Source of the DNA: RGIG6375 sp964472725
Lineage (GTDB): Bacteria > Bacillota > Clostridia > Oscillospirales > Oscillospiraceae
NCBI GenBank assembly: GCA_964472725.1
Contig: CAYYLZ010000004.1
Location: 8,403 to 72,402, forward strand
Direction of reading: 5' to 3'
Length of the DNA stretch: 64,000 bases
Positions 8,779 through 17,422 of the stretch are shown here, in pieces. How positions within the stretch are numbered: the stretch's first letter is position 1; each line of letters opens with the position of its first letter. The notes beneath the pieces were generated by a model that worked only from the letters and a program-made list of their open reading frames with translations, ran no database searches and was not told where the DNA came from. A program made the translations under genes and the position numbers.

Positions 8779-8880
8779 GTCATTCAGAGGGCGAAGCCCG
8801 AAGAATCCCCTGCGTAGACGCACCGCTGTCGTCACTGCATACCGCTCAACCGGGGGATTCCTCGCAAGCTCGGAATGACA
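8779..8880 (+). repeat. Family A repeat (102 bp), with D' run before the GH3 gene
   Basis: Starts GTCATTCAGAGGGCGAAGCC and ends CTCGCAAGCTCGGAATGACA. Diverged A-type pieces also occur at 8580-8670 and 8707-8755, and a C-like hairpin at 8534-8560. A D' run (three CTCAATT units, 8936-8961) ends 9 bases before the RBS of the next gene. No gene is seen between 8380 and 8987. Confidence 0.8.
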
Positions 8881-8987
8881 TAAACGGTGGTTCGTTGTAT
8901 AAACACGCAATCCAATTAAATCGCACGCACCCCATCAATTCTCAATTCTCAATTCTCAATTACGCACACGAAAGGAGCGTTCCCGAT

Positions 8988-11357
8988 ATGAACACCAAAA
9001 TAAGAGCCAAGGAGCTGGTCGTTCAGATGACCCTGGAGGAAAAGGCCTCCCTCTGCTCCGGCGCAAGCGCATGGACACTCAAGGGTATCGAGCGCCTTGG
9101 TATCCCCGAAATATTCATTACCGACGGCCCTCACGGCCTGCGCAAGCAGAACGGTCCCGGCCTTGGCGACTCCGTTCCCGCCACCTGCTTCCCCACCGCC
9201 TGCGCCACCGCCTGCTCCTTCGACCGCGGCCTGCTCTTTGAAATGGGCGCCGCCATTGCCGACGAGTGCAGGCAGGAGAACGTAGCCGTTCTTCTCGGCC
9301 CCGGCGTGAACATCAAGCGCAACCCCCTCTGCGGCCGTAACTTTGAGTATTTCAGCGAGGATCCCCTGCTGGCGGGCGAAATGGGCGCAGCCTTTGTAAA
9401 GGGCGTTCAGAGCCGTGGCGTGGGCGTATCCCTGAAGCACTTTGCCGCCAACAATCAGGAGACCCGCCGCCTTATCGGCAACTCCGTTATCGACGAGCGC
9501 ACCCTGCGTGAAATTTATCTCGCCGCCTTCGAGCGCGTGGTAAAGCAGGCTGAGCCATGGACTCTCATGTGCGCCTACAACCAGCTCAACGGCGAGTTCT
9601 GCTCCGAGAACAAGTACCTGCTCACCGACATTCTCCGTGACGAATGGGGCTTTGACGGCCTCGTTATGTCCGACTGGGGCGCTGTAAGCGACCGCGTGAA
9701 GGGCGTTGAGGCCGGTCTTGACCTTGAAATGCCCGGCGGCGACACATGGAACGACGAGCTTATCGTCAAGGCCGTAAACGAAGGCACTCTGGACGAACAC
9801 TATGTTGACACCTGCGCCGAGCGCATCGTGGAGCTTATTCTCCGCTCCCTTGATCGGGTGCAGGAAGAGTACGACGCGGAGGTTCATCACGCCCTCGCCC
9901 GCCGTATCGCCATCGCCTCCTCCGTTCTGGTTAAGAACGAGGGACTGCTCCCCGCCTCCATTTTCAAATCCGCCGCCGTTATCGGCACCTTCGCCGACGT
10001 GCCCCGCTATCAGGGCTCCGGCTCCTCCCGCATCACCCCCACCATGCTGGACACCGCAAAGCGCGAGCTCACCAAGGCAGGCGTAAAGTTCGCCTACGCC
10101 CCCGGCTACAATCTTAACGACGCAGACCCCAACGAGGCGCTTATAAACGAGGCCTGTGAGGCCGCCAAGGGCAAGGATATCGTCTACATATTCGCCGGCC
10201 TGCCGGACGCATTCGAGTCCGAGGGCTTTGACCGCGAGAACATCAAGATGCCCCGCGCTCACACCGAGCTTATCCGCCGCGTTTCCGAGGTAAACGAAAA
10301 TGTCGCGGTTATCCTCTCCTGCGGCTCCGTTGTTGATATGTCCTGGGAAAGCTACGCCAAGGCTATCCTTATCTCCTATCTGGGCGGTCAGGCCGGCGCG
10401 GGCGCAGCCGTGGATATTCTCCTCGGCCGCGTAAATCCCTGCGGCAAGCTGGCCGAAACCTGGCCCATGAAGCTGGAGGACGTACCCAGCAACGCCAACT
10501 TCCCCGGCACCAACCTGAACGTGGAGTACCGTGAGGGTCTCAACGTGGGCTACCGCTACTTCGATACCGCAGGCGTAGAGCCCCGCTACCCCTTCGGCTA
10601 CGGCCTTAGCTACACCAGATTCGAAATTACCGACCTGCTGGTAAGCGCCCGCCGCGCCGCTGACGACGACGAGATCACCGTTTCCTGCATGGTCACCAAT
10701 ATGGGCAGCATGCCCGGCGCGGAGATCGTGCAGCTGTACATCTCCCCCGCCGCCGGCGACAAGGTGTACCGCCCCGTCAAGGAGCTCAGAGGCTTCGAGA
10801 AGGTTCGCCTTAACCCCGGCGAGAGCAAGCGCGTATGGTTCAAGCTGGGCGGCCGCGACTTCGCCTATTATAATGTGGACGCAAAGCAATGGACTGTGGA
10901 TAACGGCAGCTACATCGTGGGCATCGGCAACTCCAGCCGCAACATCGTTCTGCAGAGCGCCGTCCATATCCTCAACACCGACGGCATCAAGCCCGAGGAC
11001 AAGCGCGCCAAGCTGGGTAGTTATTACGATGTAAAGCCCGGCGTATTCGCAACCGACGCCGAGTTTGAGGCTCTGCTGGGTCATCTCATTCCCGACGGCA
11101 GCTTCGGCGCAGGTCCCTTCACCATCAACTCCTGCGTAAAAGACCTGCTCACCTGCGAGGAAGGCCGCAAAATCATGGACAAGTACATGGAAAACGGCAA
11201 GATGAAGTCCCTCGATGACGACGATTTTACCCACATGTTCGAGAAATCCTTCCTTGAAATGCCCATTCGCGCTCTGGGTATGATGGACCCCGAGGTGTTC
11301 TCCAAGGCCAACCTGCCCGTACTTGTAGAGCGCCTGAATAAGTCCCGCAGTATGTAA
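8988..11357 (+). CDS. Glycoside hydrolase family 3, beta-glucosidase type
   Basis: 789 residues from ATG 8988, chosen for AAAGGAG 10 bases upstream; the frame is open further upstream only through repeat DNA. N-terminal GH3 barrel: MTLEEKASLCSG, DGPHGLR, KHFAANNQE, and the nucleophile Asp in GLVMSDWGAV. The C-terminal alpha/beta sandwich includes GSGSSRITPT and a fibronectin-III-like domain (GAEIVQLYISP) near residues 570-660. A ~110-residue tail follows. The enzyme removes beta-linked glucose (or xylose) from non-reducing ends. No signal peptide, so it likely acts in the cytoplasm on imported oligosaccharides. The two esterases facing it fit the same use. It has its own terminator. Confidence 0.93.
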   Translation: MNTKIRAKELVVQMTLEEKASLCSGASAWTLKGIERLGIPEIFITDGPHGLRKQNGPGLGDSVPATCFPTACATACSFDRGLLFEMGAAIADECRQENVAVLLGPGVNIKRNPLCGRNFEYFSEDPLLAGEMGAAFVKGVQSRGVGVSLKHFAANNQETRRLIGNSVIDERTLREIYLAAFERVVKQAEPWTLMCAYNQLNGEFCSENKYLLTDILRDEWGFDGLVMSDWGAVSDRVKGVEAGLDLEMPGGDTWNDELIVKAVNEGTLDEHYVDTCAERIVELILRSLDRVQEEYDAEVHHALARRIAIASSVLVKNEGLLPASIFKSAAVIGTFADVPRYQGSGSSRITPTMLDTAKRELTKAGVKFAYAPGYNLNDADPNEALINEACEAAKGKDIVYIFAGLPDAFESEGFDRENIKMPRAHTELIRRVSEVNENVAVILSCGSVVDMSWESYAKAILISYLGGQAGAGAAVDILLGRVNPCGKLAETWPMKLEDVPSNANFPGTNLNVEYREGLNVGYRYFDTAGVEPRYPFGYGLSYTRFEITDLLVSARRAADDDEITVSCMVTNMGSMPGAEIVQLYISPAAGDKVYRPVKELRGFEKVRLNPGESKRVWFKLGGRDFAYYNVDAKQWTVDNGSYIVGIGNSSRNIVLQSAVHILNTDGIKPEDKRAKLGSYYDVKPGVFATDAEFEALLGHLIPDGSFGAGPFTINSCVKDLLTCEEGRKIMDKYMENGKMKSLDDDDFTHMFEKSFLEMPIRALGMMDPEVFSKANLPVLVERLNKSRSM

Positions 11358-11385
11358 TATTTATTCATTCCAATATGCATTTTTA

Positions 11386-11418
11386 TCCACCGGTGTTTTC
11401 GCACCGGTGGATTTTTTT
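11386..11418 (+). terminator. Intrinsic terminator of the GH3 gene
   Basis: TCCACCGGTG / CACCGGTGGA stem followed by TTTTTTT, 29 bases after the stop. Confidence 0.9.
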
Positions 11419-11496
11419 GGTATGTCGTTCAACTAAAACGGGCGGCCACACAGGGCCGCACCTACGCAAAAACCAACAATAAAACCCTAAACTCAT

Positions 11497-11672
11497 GTCA
11501 TTCCGAGCACAGCGAGGAATCCCTCGGTTGAGCGGTGAGCGGTAACATCTGCCCTGCGGTCGTTTGGGGGATGCTTCGCTGACGCTCAGCATGACATAAA
11601 ATACAAAAGGGTGCGCAGTAACGATTTACTACGCACCCTCATTATCAATTATACATTATCAATTATCAATTA
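11497..11672. repeat. Family A repeat followed by a D run overlapping the esterase stop
   Basis: A family A copy in the CCGAG-first orientation occupies 11497-11596. A D run (ATTATCAATTATCAATTAATC) spans ~11641-11672 and contains the TAA stop of the minus-strand esterase. Confidence 0.75.
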
Positions 11673-12494
11673 ATCATCGATCCAGAAGGGATTGGGGAAG
11701 GCGGGTACGCGGTCAAGGTCGATATAGGAAAGACCGTGGCGCAGATGGGGGAAGAAGAATATATTCTCGTGAGTGCCGGGGCCTTCCACGTACATGTGAG
11801 CCACGCCCAGCTTCAGCAGGTCGCCGTGAAGCTCACGGGCGGGCATTACCAGCATATCGTTTCTGCCGCAGGCGAGGTAGATGGAGGGGAGCTGAGCGCC
11901 CTCCGCCTTCAGGCGGGCAGCCAGCACGGCGGGGTTGTTTTCGCTTTCGGGATACTTGTCAAGATCGCCGAAAACGGAGGCGAAGAAGCCCCGGGTAGCG
12001 CCTACGGGATTGGGCTCGTCGGTGGAATTGGCGATGTCGTACTTGACCAGCGCGGGGCTGATGGCAACGATGTGGCCGAAGGTATCGTGGAAGCGCATAC
12101 CGTTGATGAGCGCGCCGAAGCCGCCCATGGAAATGCCGCCGATGATGGTGTCCTCACGCTTATCGGACAGGGGGAATACCTTGCGGGTGAACTCCACAAG
12201 CTCCTTGCCTATAAGCTGGGAATACATATCAAGTCTGCCCATGTCGTCCACGTAGAAATGGTTGTCGCCCTCGGGCATGATAATTGCAAGATTATTCATC
12301 TGAGCGATCTCGCCAATGTCGCCGCCCTTGAACCAGTCCATGGAGCCGCCGGTGTAGCCGTGAAGCAGATAAAGGGTCTTGAGGGGCTTCATGGGGCCGG
12401 GCATGGGGAACATGGTATCGCCGGGAAGAAATGCGGTGAAGTTAACGGGGCGATGCAGGCTCATGGAAGTGAAGGTACACTGGATAATTGCCAT
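11670..12494 (-). CDS. Esterase D/CE1-like alpha/beta hydrolase (downstream copy)
   Basis: 274 residues, a compact alpha/beta hydrolase of the FrmB/EstA/putative acetyl-esterase group. The nucleophile Ser is in GGISMGGFG, the oxyanion segment is LYLLHGYTGG, an Asp candidate is in CGRNDMLV, and the His is in GPGTHENIFF. No signal peptide, so cytoplasmic. It starts 1 base after the stop of the upstream paralogue, with GGAGG inside that gene's end, so translation is probably coupled. Likely substrates are acetyl or feruloyl groups on plant oligosaccharides, inferred from the GH3 neighbour. Formaldehyde detoxification is an alternative role for this fold. Confidence 0.82.
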   Translation of the reverse strand: MAIIQCTFTSMSLHRPVNFTAFLPGDTMFPMPGPMKPLKTLYLLHGYTGGSMDWFKGGDIGEIAQMNNLAIIMPEGDNHFYVDDMGRLDMYSQLIGKELVEFTRKVFPLSDKREDTIIGGISMGGFGALINGMRFHDTFGHIVAISPALVKYDIANSTDEPNPVGATRGFFASVFGDLDKYPESENNPAVLAARLKAEGAQLPSIYLACGRNDMLVMPARELHGDLLKLGVAHMYVEGPGTHENIFFFPHLRHGLSYIDLDRVPAFPNPFWIDD

Positions 12495-12495
12495 G

Positions 12496-13377
12496 TCAGT
12501 TTTCCTCCTTTCCGATCACGTCGAATTCAGGGTCGTAGTTATTTACGAAGAAGGGGTTCATGAACGCGCCGCCCACCTTGCCCAGTGCGTGCTCAAGGCC
12601 GCGGGCCAGGAACTTTCTCCAGAAGGGCCACTCGTGTGTTCCGGGGCCTTCTTCGTATACATGGGCAAAGCCGATGGAGTCGAGATAGCGGTGCAGATCG
12701 CGGTTGGGGTCGGAAAGGCTGTCGTTGTAGCCGCAGGCGAAGTAAAGGTCGGGCAGCTCCCTGCCGCTGTCAATAAGCTCCTTGGCGATGCGGCGGGGAT
12801 CGTTTACGCCGAACTCCACCTTGTCCAGATCGCCGAACAGACGCTCGTAATAATACTTATTTACGCCCAGCATATTGACCTCTTCGCCAACGCCCTTGAT
12901 GGAATTGGTGATGATGGCGGAGGAAAGGCCGATAATGTGGCCGAAGGTGTCGCTGAACTCAAGGCCGTTTCTTATAGCGCCGTAGCCGCCCATGGAAAGA
13001 CCGGCTATGAGGGTGTCCTCACGCTTGTCGGAAAGGGGGAATATCTTGCGGGTGTATTCCACCAGCTCCTTACCGATATAGGTCGCGCCCTTAACGCCGC
13101 TGGTGGGCTGGTCAACGTAGAAGCCGTTGTCGCCGGAGGGCATTACCACCGCAAGGCCGTACTGCTGGGAAAGCTCGTTGATGGGAGTGTTCAGCAGCCA
13201 GTCGTTGCAGTTGCCCATGTAGCCGTGGAGCAGATAGAGGGTCTTGAACTTCTGCTTGCCGGCGGCCTCGCTGCCGGTGGCAGGAATGGGGCCGGGCATC
13301 TCAGCCGGCAGAAGAACATGAATACCCACCTGACGGCCAAGGCTTACGGAAAAGAAGTTTACCTGAAACCATGCCAT
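12496..13377 (-). CDS. Esterase D/CE1-like alpha/beta hydrolase (upstream copy)
   Basis: 293 residues, clearly paralogous to the next gene through its whole length (shared YLLHGY.G...DW, VFPLSDKREDT, FGDLDK, CGYNDS, EGPGTHEW). Nucleophile Ser in AGLSMGGYG, Asp in YNDSLSD, His in GTHEW. Cytoplasmic. Tandem duplication within one transcript suggests two substrates or chain lengths. It begins 420 bp from dnaA, divergently, in the place where many Firmicutes have rpmH-rnpA. Confidence 0.82.
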   Translation of the reverse strand: MAWFQVNFFSVSLGRQVGIHVLLPAEMPGPIPATGSEAAGKQKFKTLYLLHGYMGNCNDWLLNTPINELSQQYGLAVVMPSGDNGFYVDQPTSGVKGATYIGKELVEYTRKIFPLSDKREDTLIAGLSMGGYGAIRNGLEFSDTFGHIIGLSSAIITNSIKGVGEEVNMLGVNKYYYERLFGDLDKVEFGVNDPRRIAKELIDSGRELPDLYFACGYNDSLSDPNRDLHRYLDSIGFAHVYEEGPGTHEWPFWRKFLARGLEHALGKVGGAFMNPFFVNNYDPEFDVIGKEEN

Positions 13378-13467
13378 AGTAGATCAATCCTTTCGTTAAG
13401 ACAGAGTTTCCCCCGTCCCTTTGTTTATGCCTTGATTTTACCATATTTTTCTTTGCGTAGCAACGAT

Positions 13468-13692
13468 TAATAATTGAAAATTGAGAATTGAGAATTATGG
13501 GTACAGTGCAGTTCTTTACTGCTGTGCACCGCCGTTTATGTCACCCTGAGCGCAGCGAAGGGTCTCCGCAGCAAAATAGCCGCCAATCTAAAATCGAGTT
13601 GTAGGGCGGCTTGCCCTCAAGAGGAAGCCTAACCGATACGGTATATTACCGCAAGAACTATACGCACCAATAATTCTCAATTCTCAATTTTT
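13468..13692. repeat. Composite repeat block upstream of dnaA (D ... partial A, C/B hybrid ... D')
   Basis: Begins with a D run (ATTGAAAATTGAGAATTGAG), then a partial A piece (ATGTCACCCTGAGCGCAGCG), then GTAGGGCGGCTTGCCCTCAAG joined directly to AGGAAGCCTAACC, a fusion of C and B sequence. Closes with D' (AATTCTCAATTCTCAATTT). Non-coding. Confidence 0.7.
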
Positions 13693-13735
13693 CCACACAA
13701 TTCCCCTTGTATTACATCGGCAAATATGGTATATT
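13689..13735 (+). promoter_or_regulatory. dnaA promoter with adjacent DnaA-box-like site
   Basis: -35 TTGTAT (13707-13712), 17-base spacer, -10 TATATT (13730-13735). A DnaA-box-like TTTTCCACA lies at 13689-13697, just upstream of the -35, consistent with autoregulation by DnaA. Confidence 0.65.
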
Positions 13736-13797
13736 TATTATAATAATGTATTACTATAAGTATAGATATATCTAATATATAGAAATGGGCGAAAAAT

Positions 13798-15105
13798 ATG
13801 AACTCTTCTTCCGAAGTATGGAGCGCGGTGCTGGCGCTTCTCGAAAAAGACCTTACGGTCACAGCCATGAACACATGGTTCAGCGACTGCGAGTTCGTTG
13901 AGCTTAAGGAGAGCATGCTGGTTCTCCATTGCCCCTCGGAATTCCGCCGCAACGTTATCCTTAACGTCTACCCTGACCGCATCAAGGACGCGCTTCGGGA
14001 GATCTTCGGCAGCGGCGACTTTGAAATAATGGTTCTCACCGACGATGAATACGCCGATTACGCAGGCGAGGTAAAGACCAGCGTTGACCCCTTCGACGAT
14101 TCCCGCTTCACCTTCGACCGCTTCGTTGTCGGCCCATCCAACCAGCTTGCCCACGCTGCCGCAAAGGCCGTTGCAGGCAAAAGCTCCGGCACATATAACC
14201 CCCTTTTCATTTACGGCGGCCCCGGCCTCGGCAAGACTCACCTGCTCTACGCCATCGGCCACGAGCTTAAGCGTTCCCGTCAGGATTACCGCATCGTATA
14301 CATCAAGGGTGACGAATTCACTAACGAGCTGGTCAACGCCATTCAGAGCGGCAAGAACACCGAGTTCCGCAATAAATACCGCTACGCCGACCTGCTCATG
14401 GTGGACGATATCCAGTTCATCGCCGGTAAGATACAGACTCAGGAAGAGTTCTTCCACACCTTCAACACCCTCTACGAGGCCGGAAAACAGATCGTGCTGA
14501 CCTCCGACCGTCCTCCCAAGGAAATGCTTCGCCTGGAGGAAAGACTGCGTTCCCGCTTCGAATGGGGCGTCCTGGTGGACATTCAGCCGCCGGACTACGA
14601 AACCCGTCTTGCCATAGTGCGCAACAAGGCTCACAGCATGGGCGTACCTCTTGAGGACAATATCGCCGCCTACATAGCCGAGAACGTCACCGAGAATATC
14701 CGTCAGCTTGAAGGCACCGTAAAGAAAATTCTCGCCTACCGTGAGCTTATCGTTGACGCTGACATAAACATCGACCTTGTGGAGCGTATCACCAAGGAAA
14801 TAATCCGCGGCGACCGGGAGTACACCCCCGAGATGATAATCGAAAAGGTGGCGGCCTATTATTCCATCACCGTTGAGGACATCAAGGGCAGCAGCCGCCA
14901 GAAAAACACCGCTCTCGCCCGTCAGATATCCATGTACCTTATCCGCAAGCTCATAAACATGCCTCTTGCCGACATAGGCGAGGTAATGGGCGGCAAGGAT
15001 CACTCCACGGTCATGCACTCCATCAAAAAGATAGAAAGCGCCATGGCCACCCCCGAATTCGCCGACGTTATCCGCGACATCACCGCGAATATTACCAATA
15101 AGTAA
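13798..15105 (+). CDS. dnaA: Chromosomal replication initiator protein DnaA
   Basis: 435 residues, normal family length. Domain I is at the N terminus (AVLALLEKDLTVTAMNTWF). The AAA+ core has Walker A GGPGLGKTH (~140-148), Walker B MVDDIQFIAGK and sensor/arginine-finger segments (TSDRPPKEM, RLRSRFEWG). The C-terminal DNA-binding domain carries the signature near KDHSTVMHSIKKIE. DnaA binds 9-mer boxes at oriC, melts the origin and recruits the helicase. Oriented toward dnaN, with the box-rich oriC between them. Confidence 0.98.
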   Translation: MNSSSEVWSAVLALLEKDLTVTAMNTWFSDCEFVELKESMLVLHCPSEFRRNVILNVYPDRIKDALREIFGSGDFEIMVLTDDEYADYAGEVKTSVDPFDDSRFTFDRFVVGPSNQLAHAAAKAVAGKSSGTYNPLFIYGGPGLGKTHLLYAIGHELKRSRQDYRIVYIKGDEFTNELVNAIQSGKNTEFRNKYRYADLLMVDDIQFIAGKIQTQEEFFHTFNTLYEAGKQIVLTSDRPPKEMLRLEERLRSRFEWGVLVDIQPPDYETRLAIVRNKAHSMGVPLEDNIAAYIAENVTENIRQLEGTVKKILAYRELIVDADINIDLVERITKEIIRGDREYTPEMIIEKVAAYYSITVEDIKGSSRQKNTALARQISMYLIRKLINMPLADIGEVMGGKDHSTVMHSIKKIESAMATPEFADVIRDITANITNK

Positions 15106-15117
15106 AAGAAAACACCC

Positions 15118-15215
15118 GTCATGCAGAGCGAAGTGAAGCATCTCCCTAATGGTTCTGCCGCAATCGTTACTGCATATCCCTCAACCGGGGGATTCCTCGC
15201 AGGCTCGGAATGACA
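15118..15215 (+). repeat. Family A repeat after dnaA
   Basis: GTCATGCAGAGCGAAG ... CTCGCAGGCTCGGAATGACA, 13 bases after the dnaA stop, before oriC. Confidence 0.75.
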
Positions 15216-15329
15216 GTTATTTAAGTTTAATTCAGCTGGCGCTCCTCGCAATGACATAAACGGTAATGCACCGCAAAAACGACACGCACCGCACCGATAA
15301 TTCTCAATTATTTATTAAAAAACCTAACT

Positions 15330-15560
15330 TTTGAACATTATCCACATAGTTTTCCACAAGTTGACATCTTAACTGTGCAAAACTTTTCCGTCAAAATCCC
15401 TGTGGAAAACCCATAATTTCTTCCACATTTTTATCCACAGCCAAAACCCGCGCCACATCTCACCTTTTCCCCCTTTTCCACCGTTTTTTCATTCTAATAC
15501 AACTAAAACTAAAAAAATATCTTTTCTATTCTATTCTATGCGGCGAAAGTCGCCGATATT
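15330..15560. other. Probable chromosomal origin oriC (DnaA-box cluster plus AT-rich stretch)
   Basis: Exact DnaA boxes TTATCCACA at 15338-15346 and 15431-15439; one-mismatch boxes TTTTCCACA at 15350-15358 and, on the minus strand, at 15401-15409 (TGTGGAAAA). Weaker sites are at 15374-15382 (minus) and 15419-15427. An AT-rich tract (about 15485-15540) is a candidate unwinding element. Position between dnaA and dnaN is the common Firmicutes layout. Confidence 0.85.
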
Positions 15561-15616
15561 CTCTTTTTAGTGCGTCCGGCTGTTGAAAACCGGAGAAACG
15601 AAAGGAACGAACCGAT

Positions 15617-16738
15617 ATGAAATTTACCTGTGAAAAATCCGCTCTGGCAAACGCCATCAGTATAGCTTCCCGCACCGTAGCCATGAAGAGCACCATTCCC
15701 GCTCTCGAGGGTCTGCTTATCGAAGCCAGAGGCATGGAAGCCGTTATCTCCGGCTATAATCTGAAAACCGGTATCCGCACCGCTCTGGACGCCGTGGTCA
15801 CCGAGCCGGGCAGCATCGTTCTCAACGCCAAGCTTTTCGGCGATATCGTCCGCAAAATGCCCGACGATACCGTCAGCTTCGACACCGACGACGGCTACAT
15901 GGTAAAGCTCTGCTGCGGCATGAGCAGCTTCGACATTATGGGTACCTCCGCCGACGATTATCCTGAGCTGCCCTCCGTTGACGCGCTGGAGAAGATAAAC
16001 ATTGCCGAAGGCGTACTGAAGGAACTTATTGGCGAAACCCTCTTCGCCGTCAGCACCAACGAGGCAAGACCTATCCACACCGGTTCCCTTTTCGAGATTG
16101 AAAACGGACTTCTCACCGTAGTCAGCGTTGACGGCTTCCGTCTTGCGCTGCGCCGTGAGGAGATTGAAAGCGACAGCGAGGAAAAGATAAGCTTCGTCGT
16201 TCCCGGCGCCGCCCTTTCCGAGGTGGAAAAGATAGCCGCCGACAGCGAGGAGCAGGCCACCATCTGCCTTGGCGACAAGCACATTATGTTCATTATCGGT
16301 TCCACCGAGCTTGTTTCCCGCCGTTTGGAGGGCGAATTCCTCGATTACAACAAGTCTATCCCCGCCACAGGTAAAATTAGCCTTACCGTAAACAGACGCG
16401 AACTGAGCGGAATTATCGAGCGCATATCCCTGCTCATCAGTGAAAAGTACAAGAGTCCCGTTCGCTGCAAGTTCAGCGACGGCAACCTGAGAGTAAGCAC
16501 CGCCACCGCCCTTGGTAAGGCTGTGGACGAATGTGAGATCACCGGCGACGGTCAGGGTCTAGAGATCGGCTTCAATAACCGTTACCTCCTTGACGCTCTC
16601 AAGGCCGCTCCCTCCGATGACCTGCGCCTGCAGCTCAGCTCCCCCGTTGCCCCCTGCGTTATCCTCCCCGCCGACGAAGAGGACAATAGCTTCGTTTACC
16701 TGATCCTCCCCGTCCGCATCAGAGCCGAAGAGGAATAA
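15617..16738 (+). CDS. dnaN: DNA polymerase III beta subunit (sliding clamp)
   Basis: 373 residues, normal length. Typical starts MKFTCEKSALANAISIASRTV and PALEGLLIEA, mid-domain GTSADDYPELP and C-terminal IRAEEE after a LILPVRI motif. It forms the ring that tethers polymerase III to DNA. The ATG follows GAAAGGAACG. Downstream of oriC, on the leading strand with the rest of the replication cluster. Confidence 0.98.
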   Translation: MKFTCEKSALANAISIASRTVAMKSTIPALEGLLIEARGMEAVISGYNLKTGIRTALDAVVTEPGSIVLNAKLFGDIVRKMPDDTVSFDTDDGYMVKLCCGMSSFDIMGTSADDYPELPSVDALEKINIAEGVLKELIGETLFAVSTNEARPIHTGSLFEIENGLLTVVSVDGFRLALRREEIESDSEEKISFVVPGAALSEVEKIAADSEEQATICLGDKHIMFIIGSTELVSRRLEGEFLDYNKSIPATGKISLTVNRRELSGIIERISLLISEKYKSPVRCKFSDGNLRVSTATALGKAVDECEITGDGQGLEIGFNNRYLLDALKAAPSDDLRLQLSSPVAPCVILPADEEDNSFVYLILPVRIRAEEE

Positions 16739-16754
16739 AAAATAAATATTATCC

Positions 16755-16856
16755 GTCATTCAGAGGGCGAAGCCCGAAGAATCCCCTATATAGACGTATT
16801 GCAGTTGTTACTGCATGGCACTCAACCGGGAGATTCCTCGCAGGCTTGGAATGACA
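16755..16856 (+). repeat. Family A repeat between dnaN and the S4-domain gene
   Basis: Full 102-bp copy starting GTCATTCAGAGGGCGAAGCC, 16 bases after the dnaN stop. Confidence 0.8.
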
Positions 16857-16883
16857 GCGTATAGTATATAAAGGAAAAACACC

Positions 16884-17144
16884 ATGAAACAGAGAATCGA
16901 AATTCACACCGAATTTATAAAACTGGACGCGCTGCTCAAATTCGCCGCGGTTGTCGAGACCGGCGGCGACGCCAAGCTGGCCGTGCAGGACGGCGACGTT
17001 AAGGTAAACGGCGAGGTCTGCACCATGCGCGGCAAGAAAATTTACCCCGGCGACACCGTCGAACTGGACGGCATCAAGCTGCTGGTAGTCAAGGAAGGCT
17101 CCGCCGCCGGCGAAAGCTTCAAGGTAAAGCTGAAGAGAAAGTAA
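16884..17144 (+). CDS. yaaA: S4-domain RNA-binding protein (YaaA/RlbA type)
   Basis: 86 residues. Contains an S4 RNA-binding fold: FIKLDALLKFAAVVETGGDAKLAVQDGDVKVNG, then RGKKIYPGDTVELDG. Located between dnaN and recF exactly as yaaA of Bacillus. The precise RNA target is not established; family members have been linked to ribosome function. The Lys/Arg-rich tail (KVKLKRK) fits RNA binding. Confidence 0.9.
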   Translation: MKQRIEIHTEFIKLDALLKFAAVVETGGDAKLAVQDGDVKVNGEVCTMRGKKIYPGDTVELDGIKLLVVKEGSAAGESFKVKLKRK

Positions 17145-17155
17145 GTTTAAGCGTG

Positions 17156-17414
17156 TAGGGCGGGGGTGTGCCCCGCCGCCATGTAACGATACGCACCGCA
17201 GTAACGATAAAAAACGCAAAATCCGAAAAATATGTCATTCCGAGTGTCAACGAGGAATCCCCCCGTTGAATGGCATGCAGTAACGACATCGGCAAAACCA
17301 TCCGAGGGATTCTTCGGCACTGCGTGCCTCTGAATGACGCAAAAATTGGTGAACCCGCAAAAACGACACATGCCGCACCAATAATTATCAATTCTCAATT
17401 ATCAATTTTCAATT
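17156..17414. repeat. Composite repeat block (C, A, D') before recF
   Basis: C-type hairpin GTAGGGCGGGGGTGTGCCCC (~17156-17183), a reversed family A copy (17234-17338) and a D' run of AATTATCAATTCTC-type units (~17383-17414). No gene. Confidence 0.75.
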
Positions 17415-17422
17415 AAAAAGCT

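Noticed and set aside
8949..11234. A 761-codon frame antisense to the GH3 gene
   Set aside because: Shadow frame; GH3 motifs are complete on the plus strand.
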